Below are positions 27,122 to 36,922 of a DNA stretch of 64,000 nt, piece after piece. The DNA lies in contig JALOTY010000008.1 in the NCBI GenBank assembly GCA_025457665.1, positions 1-64,000 of the forward strand, read 5' to 3'. Positions within the stretch are counted from its first letter, which is position 1. The number at the start of each line of letters is the position of its first letter. The notes below the pieces were generated by a model that was given only the letters and a program-made list of their open reading frames with translations, had not been told where the DNA came from and did no database searches. Both the position numbers and the translations under genes were made by a program. This DNA comes from Akkermansiaceae bacterium (GTDB taxonomy: Bacteria > Verrucomicrobiota > Verrucomicrobiia > Verrucomicrobiales > Akkermansiaceae).

Positions 27122-27726
27122 TCGTCCAGCAGCCAGGGTCTCGCCACCACGCGGCCCACGCGAATGTCGCGTCTGCCACTCTTGGTGACCACCAAAGTTC
27201 CATTTCTCAAAACCGCACCGCCCACAGAAACCAGCACGGGCTCCGAACCCGCCGGCGACAGCAGCCCGCCACGAGGTGAAAACACCAGCGCGGGGAAATC
27301 GGCGGATTCCTGGCCATTCTTCCACGTCAAGCGAATGGCCGGTGCCTCCAAAACGTTCATCATCCCGTCCTCATCGTCGGGCAAAAAGGCCATCCCGGGG
27401 GAAATCGTTTCGTAACGCTGGATCTGAGTGCCTACCGCTGGCTTGCCCGATTCCCACTCGGCCAGCTCGAAAAGTCCCAACTGCGCGGGTCGATCCGGGT
27501 TCTGCGAACTTGGATTGATGAGCACCAGTGCCACTGGCTTGCGACGGGTGATGGCCGCGGTGCGACCTTGCTCCACCATGCTCATGAATCGGTCCGCCGA
27601 AGTCCGCAACGACTCGCTGCCCGTCCGCTTGAAAAGACTCACGGAAATCGCGAGCAGGGAGCCAATGATCGCGATCACGACCAAAAGCTCGATCAGGGTA
27701 AAGCCGGGCGCATGACCCATTTTCAT
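27118..27726 (-). CDS. Verru_Chthon cassette protein D (GspH-like pseudopilin)
   Basis: 202 residues from ATG 27726 (MKMGHAPG); AGGAG lies 12 bases upstream. ATG 27768 is an alternative. Leader G|FTLIELLVVIAIIGSLLAISVSLF is a perfect type IV prepilin motif (Phe+1, Glu+5). The C-terminal domain is GspH-like with FSPRGGLLSPAGSEPVLVSVGG. First gene of the cassette; the promoter should lie in the 173-base divergent gap shared with the GH67-like gene. Confidence 0.87.
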   Translation of the reverse strand: MKMGHAPGFTLIELLVVIAIIGSLLAISVSLFKRTGSESLRTSADRFMSMVEQGRTAAITRRKPVALVLINPSSQNPDRPAQLGLFELAEWESGKPAVGTQIQRYETISPGMAFLPDDEDGMMNVLEAPAIRLTWKNGQESADFPALVFSPRGGLLSPAGSEPVLVSVGGAVLRNGTLVVTKSGRRDIRVGRVVARPWLLDE

Positions 27727-27899
27727 GGGCCGATCCGACTCCTGAGGCTGCGCTGGGGGGACAGTCATCTGTGGGCACAAAGCAAACACGGAATCCATCG
27801 TCCGCCAAGCCTCCCGACACAAAGTTCTGAAAGTGACGATCCCGCCATCTTTCCCGGGTTTCCTTGGGTGAGTTCCATGCCCAGCCTCCCGCAACTTCC

Positions 27900-29624
27900 A
27901 TGCCGCCCGGACTCTTTTTTATCGATGCCATCGGCCCCTTCTTCCGCGGCTACCGGAAAAATCGCATCAATTGGTCGAAAATCCCCTTCGAACACCTTGA
28001 AATCCAGGGAGATGCGAGAACGAGGCAATGGCAGGGCATCGCCGCTGACCTGAAGCATTTTCTGCGGGAAGCCGCGGCCATGGGTTACAACGCCGTCACC
28101 TTCGACGACCTTGCCCACCTCGCCCGCCACCCGCTTCACGAAAAGGAAGTGGCGGAGCGGATCGAGGTGTTTCGCGAGGAGTTCAAACGGTTGTTTGAAA
28201 TTACCTCGGAAGCTGGCATGGCGGTTTTCCTCACTTCCGACATCCTGCCCCTGACTCCCGCGCTGGAGGCGGAGTTCGGCGGGGATCGGGATCGGCTCGA
28301 CCGCTATTTCACCGGGCAGGTGGAGCAGATTTTCGAGGATTTCCCGACGATCGCCGGGCTCATCGTCCGCATCGGGGAAAGTGACGGTCTGGATGTCGCG
28401 GACCCCATCCGCACCTGCCTGCACCTGACCACTCCGGCGCACACCAACCGCCTGCTGCGGCAGCTCTGTGCGGTGGCCGAGGCCCGGAATCGCAAGCTCA
28501 TCCTGCGGACCTGGACGGTGGGTGCCTACCGGATCGGCGATCTGATTTGGCATCGGCGGACCCTGGCAGAGACGCTTCGGGGCATCGATTCCCCGGCCTT
28601 CATGGTATCGATGAAACACGGGGAAAGCGATTTCTTCCGCCACCTGCCGCTGAACCGCGCCTTTTTCCGGGTTTCGCAGCCTCTGATCATCGAGTTCCAG
28701 GCCCGTCGCGAATACGAGGGCGCGGGGGAATGCCCGGCACCCATTGCCAGCGATCTGGAGCATTTCGCCCGGGCGCTTTCCCGGCTGCCGAATCTCGCCG
28801 GGGTCTCGGTGTGGTGTCAGACCGGTGGCTGGCATCGCTTCCGCCGACTCGCTTTCCTGCCGGATGCCGGGGACGATTCGTGGATCCGGCTGAATGCGAT
28901 GATGATTCCGCCGGTGTTTCGCGATGGCGAGAGTGTGGCATCGATCCTCGCCCGCCACTTCGGCCCGGAGCGGGCGGCCGATGCCATGGAATTCATCCAG
29001 GCTGCGGAAACCGTGCAGGCTGACCTGCTCTACCTGCGGGAATTCGCCACCGGGAAATGGTTCTTCCGCCGCGTGCGCATCCCGCCACTGCTCCATCTCT
29101 ACTGGGACCGGCTCTTCATCAATCACGCCGTCCGCAAGATCCTCCGCCATTTCGTCCGCGACCCCGAAAGCGCCATCCGCGAAGGCGAGGATGCCGCGCT
29201 GCTATTTCCCCGGATGATCGATCTCGCCGCGCGTCTCGGCCTGCCGGTGGACGACCTCGAACACTGGAGGGATTTCTGCGGGATCGTGCTGCTGGCCCGC
29301 CGCTACTACCTGCTGCCCTACGATCCCGATCTGCCGGAGAAAATCCGCGCCGCGAAATCCGCCTACAAAGCCCGCTGGCCCCGCGAGGTCCGCGAACGAT
29401 ACCGCATCAAGCTCTCCTTCGAGCCCTTCCACCTCAAGCGCCGCACGCTCGGCTGGGCAGCCGGCCTGCTGCTGCGGAAGAAACGTGGCTACCGGCTGAT
29501 CGACCACGTTTTCACGCTCCACCTGCTCAGCTTCGCCTTCCGCATCTTCCGCAAGCGCCGACCCCAGAGCCTGCCGAAATTCCTGCGCAAATCCGCCATG
29601 GGCATCGATACCCTTTTCCGCTGA
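27900..29624 (+). CDS. GH67-like (alpha-glucuronidase superfamily) TIM-barrel protein
   Basis: 574 residues from ATG 27900 (MPPGLFFIDAIGPFF). No signal peptide. An alpha/beta barrel is suggested by the run of strands, and the middle resembles GH67: LILRTWTVGAYRIGDL, then FMVSMKHGESDFFRHLPLN, then QPLIIEFQARREYEGAG, then LAGVSVWCQTGGWH. GH67 enzymes remove glucuronic acid from xylan fragments, but similarity is distant and the substrate is open. The C-terminal ~150 residues are helical and basic (LKRRTLGWAAGLLLRKKRGYR) with no match I know. Divergent from the Vcc cassette; converges on parC with 6 bases between stops. Confidence 0.6.
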   Translation: MPPGLFFIDAIGPFFRGYRKNRINWSKIPFEHLEIQGDARTRQWQGIAADLKHFLREAAAMGYNAVTFDDLAHLARHPLHEKEVAERIEVFREEFKRLFEITSEAGMAVFLTSDILPLTPALEAEFGGDRDRLDRYFTGQVEQIFEDFPTIAGLIVRIGESDGLDVADPIRTCLHLTTPAHTNRLLRQLCAVAEARNRKLILRTWTVGAYRIGDLIWHRRTLAETLRGIDSPAFMVSMKHGESDFFRHLPLNRAFFRVSQPLIIEFQARREYEGAGECPAPIASDLEHFARALSRLPNLAGVSVWCQTGGWHRFRRLAFLPDAGDDSWIRLNAMMIPPVFRDGESVASILARHFGPERAADAMEFIQAAETVQADLLYLREFATGKWFFRRVRIPPLLHLYWDRLFINHAVRKILRHFVRDPESAIREGEDAALLFPRMIDLAARLGLPVDDLEHWRDFCGIVLLARRYYLLPYDPDLPEKIRAAKSAYKARWPREVRERYRIKLSFEPFHLKRRTLGWAAGLLLRKKRGYRLIDHVFTLHLLSFAFRIFRKRRPQSLPKFLRKSAMGIDTLFR

Positions 29625-29630
29625 GTCTGC

Positions 29631-31610
29631 TCACGCACCCACCTCAGGATCGAAGTCCTTCGGCGCACGGACGATGCGGTCCACGGCAAGCTTCGTGACC
29701 ATGTTGCCGCGGCTGCTGCGACCTTTCACGCCCACTTCGCCAAAGTGGAAGGGACGGGAAACGTTCCGCAAACGCAGCGCCGGCTTGAGGTGCACGATGA
29801 GCATCTGATCGGTGCTTTCCTGCTCGGTCTTGTGAACCGCGAAGTAATAGACACGGCTGCCCTTCTTCCCGCCGGTGAGATCGTATTCCTTGTCACGAGT
29901 CACTCCGCCCACACGGAAACGCTTCGCCAACAAAGGACCGTCGCGACCATCGCGGTAGATCATCGAATACACCAGGTCCTCATCTTTCCGCAGCACCGCC
30001 ACTCGCAAGGGACGCTGGCCGACGAAGAATTTCTCCGCCACCTTCATGACCTTCATGGTCCCTTCCGCGGTGAAAATGATGACGTCATCCAGTGTCGAGC
30101 ATTTCTCCAGGGGCTTCTCTTTCTTCAGCGCATAGCCGGCGAAGCCGTTCTTCTCATCGAGATAGAGGGTCTCCGTCGCCAGGATCACCTGGGTGCGGTC
30201 CACGCGATCGAAGGATGCGATCTCGGTCTTCCGCTCGCGGCCTTTGCCATACTTTTTCTTGATCTCCTCGAACCAGCGGATGGTGAATTTCGTCAGGCTC
30301 TTGAGGTGTTTCTCGGTCTCGGCGATGCCGTCTTCCAGCGCGCGGATTTCCTCGTCGGCCTTGAAGCTGTCGAACTTCGAAATCCGCTTGATGCGGATCT
30401 CGGTGAGACGCACGAGGTCGTCCTGCGTGACCTCGCGCTTGAGGAGTTTCTTGAAGGGTTTCAGGCCGTCATCGATCGCCTTGAGCACCGCTTCCCAGGT
30501 TTCGCATTCCTCGATGTCGCGGTAGATGCGGTTCTCGATGAAGATCTTCTCCAGCGAGCTGAAATGCCATTTCTCGTTGAGTTCGCCGAGCTTGATCTCC
30601 AGCTCCATGCCGAGCAGTTCGCGGGTCCGCTCGGCATTGCGCCGGAGGATCTCGGAGATGGGCATGAACTGCGGTTTGCCATCGGCAATCACACAGGCAT
30701 TCGGAGAAATCGCCAGCTCGCAATCGGTGAAGGCATAGAGCGCATCACGCGCGTTTTCCGCATCCACTCCGGCGGGGAGATGGACGAGGATGTCGGCATG
30801 CTCGGCGGTGTTGTCCTCGATCTTCGCAATCTTGATTTTCCCTTTGTCGCCGGCAGCGACGATGGAATCCATGAGCGCTCCGGTGGTGGTGCCGAAGGGG
30901 ATTTCCGTGATGCGCAGCAGGCCTTTCTTCTCGATCTGCACACGCGCCCGGACCCGCACCTTGCCGCCGCGAAGACCATCGCGATAATCCGCCGCATCCA
31001 TGATCCCGCCGGTGGGGAAATCCGGCACCAGCACGAAGGGTTCCTTGCGCAGGGCCGCCACGCAGGCATCGATCACTTCATTGAAATTGTGCGGCAGCAT
31101 CTTGCACGCCAGACCCACGGCGATGCCCTCGACGCCCTGGACGAGCAGCACCGGAAACTTCGAGGGCAGCGTGATCGGTTCCTTGTTCCGGCCATCGTAG
31201 CTCGGCGTCCACGCGGTGGTCTTCGGATTGAAAATCACATCCAGCGCAAACTTCGTGAGCCGCGCCTCGATGTATCGCGGAGCCGCCGCACCATCGCCCG
31301 TCAGGGTGTTTCCCCAGTTCCCCTGGGTATCGATGAGCAACTCCTTCTGCCCCATGTTCACCGTCGCATCGCCGATCGCCGCATCCCCGTGAGGGTGATA
31401 CTTCATGGTGTTGCCGATGAGATTGGCGACCTTGTTGTATCTTCCGTCGTCCAATTCCTTCATCGAGTGAAGAATCCGGCGCTGGACGGGTTTCAATCCA
31501 TCAAGCAAGTGCGGAACGGCCCGCTCCAGAATCACGTATGAGGCGTAATCCAGAAAGTAGTCCGAGTACATCTCGCCCAGAGAGGCGTGCTGGTCGGGGT
31601 CGTGGGTCAT
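29631..31610 (-). CDS. parC: DNA topoisomerase IV subunit A
   Basis: 659 residues. Type IIA topoisomerase A subunit: LGEMYSDYFLDYASYVILERAVPHLLDGLKPVQRRILHSM at the N-terminus and the catalytic tyrosine in AAPRYIEARLTKFA (Y113). The C-terminal domain is short and has no GyrA-box (QRRGGKG), so ParC rather than GyrA; it ends GRSSRGNMVTKLAVDRIV as in Bacteroidetes/Verrucomicrobia ParC. Decatenates daughter chromosomes with ParE, which is not in the window. Confidence 0.9.
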   Translation of the reverse strand: MTHDPDQHASLGEMYSDYFLDYASYVILERAVPHLLDGLKPVQRRILHSMKELDDGRYNKVANLIGNTMKYHPHGDAAIGDATVNMGQKELLIDTQGNWGNTLTGDGAAAPRYIEARLTKFALDVIFNPKTTAWTPSYDGRNKEPITLPSKFPVLLVQGVEGIAVGLACKMLPHNFNEVIDACVAALRKEPFVLVPDFPTGGIMDAADYRDGLRGGKVRVRARVQIEKKGLLRITEIPFGTTTGALMDSIVAAGDKGKIKIAKIEDNTAEHADILVHLPAGVDAENARDALYAFTDCELAISPNACVIADGKPQFMPISEILRRNAERTRELLGMELEIKLGELNEKWHFSSLEKIFIENRIYRDIEECETWEAVLKAIDDGLKPFKKLLKREVTQDDLVRLTEIRIKRISKFDSFKADEEIRALEDGIAETEKHLKSLTKFTIRWFEEIKKKYGKGRERKTEIASFDRVDRTQVILATETLYLDEKNGFAGYALKKEKPLEKCSTLDDVIIFTAEGTMKVMKVAEKFFVGQRPLRVAVLRKDEDLVYSMIYRDGRDGPLLAKRFRVGGVTRDKEYDLTGGKKGSRVYYFAVHKTEQESTDQMLIVHLKPALRLRNVSRPFHFGEVGVKGRSSRGNMVTKLAVDRIVRAPKDFDPEVGA

Positions 31611-31723
31611 GCGGGCGATGCTTAGGCTTTCTTAACGACCCGGCAAGCGGGAACCGCAGCAGTCGTGATCCGGGGGCAATTCCCCTTCCCAAGCGGGGGA
31701 TTTTCCCGATGCTGGGCTGCCCC

Positions 31724-34084
31724 ATGCATTCTGTGGTCCAGGCCCTGATCTCTGCCCTGCTCGCCCTCGCGGCGACGGCCGAGGAAGCGTGGCCGGAAGC
31801 CTCACCGGAAACCCGCCCGTGGCTGCGACTCATCGTTCCGACCACCACGGACGGCCTCGATGAAGTCGCCGGATCGCTCGATTCCCTCGCCAGCGCGGGG
31901 CTTGGGGGAATTGAAATCGAACCCCGCGAATACGCCGCCGCTTGGCCGTCCCCCGGCTGGGCGGAAAGGGCGATCGAGCTTTCCACCGCCGCGGCGGAAA
32001 TCGGCCTCGAGGTCGATTTCGCCCTCCATGCCGGACCCGAACCCCGTTTCGAAGGGCCGGATTTCCAGAATTTCCGCTATCTTCCTTTTGAATCGCGAGT
32101 CGAGGGCGGGAGACGGGTGGAGATCGATCTGCCCGCCCCGGGGGTCGATACCCTCGGAGCCTGGCCCGGCAATGCCCCGCCCATCGACCTCTCCCCCGCC
32201 CTGATCGAAGGCCCGAAGCTCGCCTGGGACGCGCCGCCGGGATCTTGGTCGATCTACGGTCTGCTGCTCGAACCGGCCGATTCCGTGCTCGCCCCGGCCG
32301 AGGGTGAAGGGTTCCAGCGCTGGCTGGATTTCAGCATCGGCGGCATCACAAGCTGTTTTTCCTCCCCGCCCCGATGCCTCAGCTTCCGCCGCAGTCGTGC
32401 CGCCATGGCGGATGTTTCGACCTCTTTCCACGATGCCTTCCGGCGCTATCGCGGATACGATCTGCGCGAACAACTGCCTGCCCTGTTAGGCGGCACGAAC
32501 TTGGGGACCTCGGATCGGGTAATTGCCGATTTCCGCGCCACGCTGGGCGACCTCCATCTCGCCTCGCTCGATGCCTTTCACCAGAAAACCCGCGAATTGG
32601 GTGCCCTCAGCCGCATCACGCTGCGCGGAAATCCCGGCCATCCGGTGGACCTGCATGCCGTGGCCGATATCCCCGGCGTGGATTCGCCGCTGGATCCGCC
32701 CTTCGCCTCATCCGCCGCCCACTTTGCTCTCAAGCCATTGGTTTCCGGCACTTTCGATCCCGGCACGGAAGACGATGAGGAAAGCTGGCGCTCCACGATT
32801 CATCAGCTCTGGCTTCGCGGCATCAATCAGGTCGTCCTCCCTCCCCTCCCCGCCAGCATGGCGGCGGGTCTGCCAGCACTCGCCGGGGAAATCACCCGCA
32901 CCCAGAGCATCCTCCAGTCCGGCGCGCCTGATCCCGACTTGCTGCTCTATTTCCCCTATCACGATTTTCTCAACTCCCGCGGCGGCCTGCCCGATGACCC
33001 GGACGATCGGCTCGGCTGGCTGCGCTCGAGCGGTTTCGGCCATGCCATGGAGGCCTTCGATCGGGCCGGGATTCATTACGACATCGTCAGCGATCGCCTG
33101 CTCGCCACCGCCACGGCCGACGGGCGGCGGGTGATCATCGGCGGCCTCACCTACTCGGGCATCGTGATCCCGGAAGTCCGCTGCCTGCCGGAGACCACCG
33201 CTGTGGTGCTGGAAGAGCTTTCCCGCCGCGGGGCCCGCATCGGCGTCATGGGCGCGTGGCCCAGCGATGTTCCCGGCTATCCCTCGCCCGACATCCGGCG
33301 CGGCACGCTGGTCCAGGCTTTGCAGAACATCACCCAGCCCATCGAGGAAGACGACCCGCTGCTCATCGCCGCCGCCCTCGGCTGCCCGGGCGAGGATTTC
33401 GCCCGCCATGGCCTGCGCGGAGTCCGCCGGCACCATGCCGATGGCCATCACTACTGGATCGTCAATCCCAGCACCCGGAGGATCGATGCCGAAATCACCC
33501 TCTCACGTCCGGCAAAGTCGGTGATGCTGCTCGATCCCACCCTGCCCACCCGCGCGGGCTTTGTGGCGGTTTCGATCGATCCCACGGGAAGCCCCTCCTT
33601 CCGCCTCGTGCTGGAACCCGGGGAAACCCGCGTGATCCGCAGTTTCCGAGAAGCTCGCGAGGGTGCCGCATGGATGGAATCCTCCACGCCGACCCTCATC
33701 GGCGGAGAATGGACCCTGCGTTTCCTCGATCTGCCCTCCGATCTCGAAATCACCGCACCCTATCCCGCTTCGTGGCGATCTCTCGGCCACCCGCTGCTTG
33801 GCGGATACGAGGGAGCAGTGGAATATGAAATCACCCTCCACGCCGGAGACCGACCTACGAGGGATGCCGTACTTTCCTTCGGGTCCTTGCGGGGATCGGC
33901 CAGGGTGTTCATCGATGACGAGCCCGCCGGTGCCCTTTTCGCTGCCGCATCCCGCCTCATCCCGCCGCCGTGGGAGGAAGGGTCGAAACACCGCCTCCGC
34001 CTCCGTTTCGAATCTCCGGCCAGCGGCCCCGCGGGTTTGGCCGGACCCTTGAAATGGATTCCCTTGCTCCCGGCCGAACCCTGA
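31724..34084 (+). CDS. Degenerate GH106-like secreted protein
   Basis: 786 residues from ATG 31724 (MHSVVQALISALLALAATA); ATG 31709 is possible. Signal peptide, then a barrel aligning with the downstream GH106 protein over most of its length (RYRGYDLREQLPALLGG vs DHGYDLRQKLPAFMGEG; DLHAVADIPG vs DHYAVADIPE). The two glutamates expected in the active site are gone: the DSFEYYG region is replaced by SRAAMADVSTSF, and AESFTW reads SGTFDP. So it probably does not cleave rhamnosides by the known mechanism. It may bind sugar or have another role. The next gene starts 88 bases downstream. Confidence 0.7.
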   Translation: MHSVVQALISALLALAATAEEAWPEASPETRPWLRLIVPTTTDGLDEVAGSLDSLASAGLGGIEIEPREYAAAWPSPGWAERAIELSTAAAEIGLEVDFALHAGPEPRFEGPDFQNFRYLPFESRVEGGRRVEIDLPAPGVDTLGAWPGNAPPIDLSPALIEGPKLAWDAPPGSWSIYGLLLEPADSVLAPAEGEGFQRWLDFSIGGITSCFSSPPRCLSFRRSRAAMADVSTSFHDAFRRYRGYDLREQLPALLGGTNLGTSDRVIADFRATLGDLHLASLDAFHQKTRELGALSRITLRGNPGHPVDLHAVADIPGVDSPLDPPFASSAAHFALKPLVSGTFDPGTEDDEESWRSTIHQLWLRGINQVVLPPLPASMAAGLPALAGEITRTQSILQSGAPDPDLLLYFPYHDFLNSRGGLPDDPDDRLGWLRSSGFGHAMEAFDRAGIHYDIVSDRLLATATADGRRVIIGGLTYSGIVIPEVRCLPETTAVVLEELSRRGARIGVMGAWPSDVPGYPSPDIRRGTLVQALQNITQPIEEDDPLLIAAALGCPGEDFARHGLRGVRRHHADGHHYWIVNPSTRRIDAEITLSRPAKSVMLLDPTLPTRAGFVAVSIDPTGSPSFRLVLEPGETRVIRSFREAREGAAWMESSTPTLIGGEWTLRFLDLPSDLEITAPYPASWRSLGHPLLGGYEGAVEYEITLHAGDRPTRDAVLSFGSLRGSARVFIDDEPAGALFAAASRLIPPPWEEGSKHRLRLRFESPASGPAGLAGPLKWIPLLPAEP

Positions 34085-34172
34085 ATTCATGATCGCACCA
34101 CGATCCTAACCCATTTGAGGCGGCAGCAGGCCCGCGAGATTCCGCCCATCATTCCCAGCTCCGAAAAACACC

Positions 34173-36725
34173 ATGCGCCTTCTGACACTTTTCCTCCTCC
34201 TGCTCGGCATCGCCCAAGCCGCGCCAGACACCGCCAAACCCTGGACCCGCTGGTGGTGGCTGGGCAGCGGTGTCGATGCCGCCAACATCACCCGGGAACT
34301 CGAAGCCTTCGCCGCCGCAGGCATCGGCGGCGTGGAAATCTGCCCGATCTATGGCGCGAAGGGATATGAGGACCGCGATCTGGAATTTCTCTCGAAGGAA
34401 TGGACCGCCATGCTCGCCCACACCGCCAAGGAATGCGAGCGCCTCGGACTGGGGCTGGACCTGACCACCGGCACCGGCTGGCCCTTCGGTGGCCCCTGGG
34501 TGGGTGAAGCCGAAGCCTCGCGTGGTTTGCAGAGGGTCCGCGAGGATCTGCCCGCCGGCCCGGTCGATATCGCCGTGCCCGCAGGCCGGCTCGAATGCCT
34601 GGTGGCTTATTCCGAAAACGGCGATGCCCTCGACCTCGCTTCCAAGGTCGTGGAAGGTCGACTGAAATGGCAGAGCCCCGGACCCGTCCGCATCCGCGGC
34701 ATCGTCACCAAAGGCACCATCCAGAATGTCAAACGCGCCGCCCCGGGCGGAGCCGGACCCGTGGTGGACCCCTTTTCGCCTGATGCCGTCCGCAGCTATC
34801 TCGGAAAATTCGATGCCCCGCTGAAATCCCTCTCCGCTCCACAACCCCGCGCCCATTTCCATGATTCCTTCGAATACTATGGTGCCGATTGGACCGCAGG
34901 TCTGCTCGATGCCTTTCTCAAGGACCACGGATACGACCTCCGCCAAAAACTGCCCGCCTTCATGGGCGAGGGCGATGCGGCCGATGTCGCCAAGGTCGCC
35001 CGCGACTATCGTGCCACCCTCGATGGCCTCCATCATGCCTACCTGAAGGCCTGGCATGATTGGGCCGCCAGCCATGGCTCCTTGACGCGGAATCAAGCCC
35101 ACGGTTCCCCCGGAAACCTGCTCGATCATTATGCCGTGGCCGATATCCCGGAGACGGAAATCTTCCGTCACGTCGCCCACGAGCAGATCCCCATGCTCAA
35201 GTTTGCCACCTCTGCCGCCCACCTCACCGGCCGCAACCTCGTTTCCGCCGAATCCTTCACCTGGCTGGGCGAACACTTCCAAGTCACCCCCGCCGCCCTC
35301 AAGGAAGCCGCCGATTTCCTCTGGCTCGGCGGCGTGAACCACCTCTTTTTCCACGGCATCCCCTACTCGCCCGCCGATGCCCCATGGCCCGGCTGGCTGT
35401 TCTACGCCTCCACCCACATGGGCCCGCATGGCGGCCTCTGGCGGGACCTCCCGGCCTTCAACCGCTACATCCACAGCGTCCAATCCGCCCTGCAATCCGG
35501 CAGCGCGGAGACCACCGTCCTGCTCTACTGGCCCGTCCACGACATCTGGTCCAAGCCCGCCGACAAGCTGCCACTGCTGACGATGCACAATCAAAACGAA
35601 TGGCTCCACGGCACCTCCTTCCACCGCACCGCGATGACCCTCTGGGAAAATGGCATTGCCTGCGATTTCACTTCGGATCGGCTGTTAGATAAAGCGAGCG
35701 TCGATGAAGACGGTATACTCATCGGCAAGTCACGCTTCCGCATCCTTCTCATCCCCGAGCTTTCCCACCTTCCGGACAGCACGGCAGCCCAGCTTGGAAA
35801 GCTCGCCGCAGCCGGGGCACGCATCCATTTCCTCGGCAATCCCCCGGCAAACTGCGCCTGGTCCACCCAGGTCCGGCTCGAAGCGGAAGACACGCCCCCA
35901 GCGGTGCTCGATGTACTCGCCGCCCAGGAAATCCGCCCGGAGCCGATGACCGCCGCCGGCATCCGTTTCACCCGACGTGTCACCAAGGACGGCCTCACCT
36001 GGTTCCTCGTGAACACGTCCAAGGAAACCATCGATGACTTCGTCACCCTCGCCGCCCCTTTCACTTCCGCCCTCTTCATCGATCCCGCCCGGCCGGATCG
36101 GAAAGGCTTGCCGGAAATCGATGGCAACAAAATCCGCCTCCACCTCGCCCCGGGTGAATCGCGACTCCTCCAAACCTCCGCCACCACCGCCTTCGAGGCC
36201 CCGCCGTGGAAAGACTTCATCGCCGAGTCCGCCCTCGCCCTCATCGAAGGGCCATGGAAGCTTGAATTCATCGATGGCGGCCCCGTCCTCCCCCTTTCGC
36301 GCGACCTCCCCGCTCTTGGCGATTGGACCAGCCTTGGCGATGCCGCCAAAAACTTCTCCGGCACCGCACGCTACACCACCACCTTCCGCGCCCCCGCCGG
36401 TCCCGCCGCCCTCGACCTCGGCGACCTCTCCGCCACCTGCCGCGTGACCCTCAACGGCAAGGACCTCGGCATGTCCTTTTTCCCTCCTCATCGCTTCGAT
36501 GCCTCCACCGCCCTCCGCTCCGGGGAAAACACCCTCGTCGTCGAAGTCACCAACCTCGCCGCCAATCGCATCGCCGATGCCGACCGCCGCCAACTCCCGT
36601 GGAAAGCCTTCCACGAAATCAACTTCGTCAACATCGACTACCAGCCCTTCGATGCCTCCACCTGGCCCGCCCAGGCCTCCGGCCTCTTCGGCCCGGTCCG
36701 GCTGATCAGCCTCAGCGAGCATTGA
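34173..36725 (+). CDS. GH106-family alpha-L-rhamnosidase-like glycoside hydrolase
   Basis: 850 residues with a short signal peptide (MRLLTLFLLLLGIAQAA). Family pattern: PWTRWWWLGSGVDAANITRELEAFAAAGIGGVEICPIYG, then LGLGLDLTTGTGWPFGGPWV. The likely catalytic pair is E234 in HFHDSFEYYG and E360 in SAESFTWLGEHF, 126 residues apart, close to the 132 spacing of the characterised GH106 enzyme BT0986. The C-terminus has jelly-roll parts (ARYTTTFRAPAGPAALDLGDLSATCRVTLNGKDLG). Exported; probably releases rhamnose from plant or algal polysaccharides. Follows a degenerate paralogue. Confidence 0.85.
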   Translation: MRLLTLFLLLLGIAQAAPDTAKPWTRWWWLGSGVDAANITRELEAFAAAGIGGVEICPIYGAKGYEDRDLEFLSKEWTAMLAHTAKECERLGLGLDLTTGTGWPFGGPWVGEAEASRGLQRVREDLPAGPVDIAVPAGRLECLVAYSENGDALDLASKVVEGRLKWQSPGPVRIRGIVTKGTIQNVKRAAPGGAGPVVDPFSPDAVRSYLGKFDAPLKSLSAPQPRAHFHDSFEYYGADWTAGLLDAFLKDHGYDLRQKLPAFMGEGDAADVAKVARDYRATLDGLHHAYLKAWHDWAASHGSLTRNQAHGSPGNLLDHYAVADIPETEIFRHVAHEQIPMLKFATSAAHLTGRNLVSAESFTWLGEHFQVTPAALKEAADFLWLGGVNHLFFHGIPYSPADAPWPGWLFYASTHMGPHGGLWRDLPAFNRYIHSVQSALQSGSAETTVLLYWPVHDIWSKPADKLPLLTMHNQNEWLHGTSFHRTAMTLWENGIACDFTSDRLLDKASVDEDGILIGKSRFRILLIPELSHLPDSTAAQLGKLAAAGARIHFLGNPPANCAWSTQVRLEAEDTPPAVLDVLAAQEIRPEPMTAAGIRFTRRVTKDGLTWFLVNTSKETIDDFVTLAAPFTSALFIDPARPDRKGLPEIDGNKIRLHLAPGESRLLQTSATTAFEAPPWKDFIAESALALIEGPWKLEFIDGGPVLPLSRDLPALGDWTSLGDAAKNFSGTARYTTTFRAPAGPAALDLGDLSATCRVTLNGKDLGMSFFPPHRFDASTALRSGENTLVVEVTNLAANRIADADRRQLPWKAFHEINFVNIDYQPFDASTWPAQASGLFGPVRLISLSEH

Positions 36726-36922
36726 GTTCCCGGCGTCCTTCGCCACCTGCACTGCTGGCGTCTTTACGTGAGATGCGGAATCGAGCCGGATGATATTGAA
36801 TCATCGGCAAGGGAGCGTGGGGATCTGGAAAATCGTCGCAGAGGCGAGGAGCAGGCCATGATGCGCTTTCCTCCGATCCCCCCTTCCACGAAGCCGATGC
36901 CTCGAAACCCAGAATCGAACCC

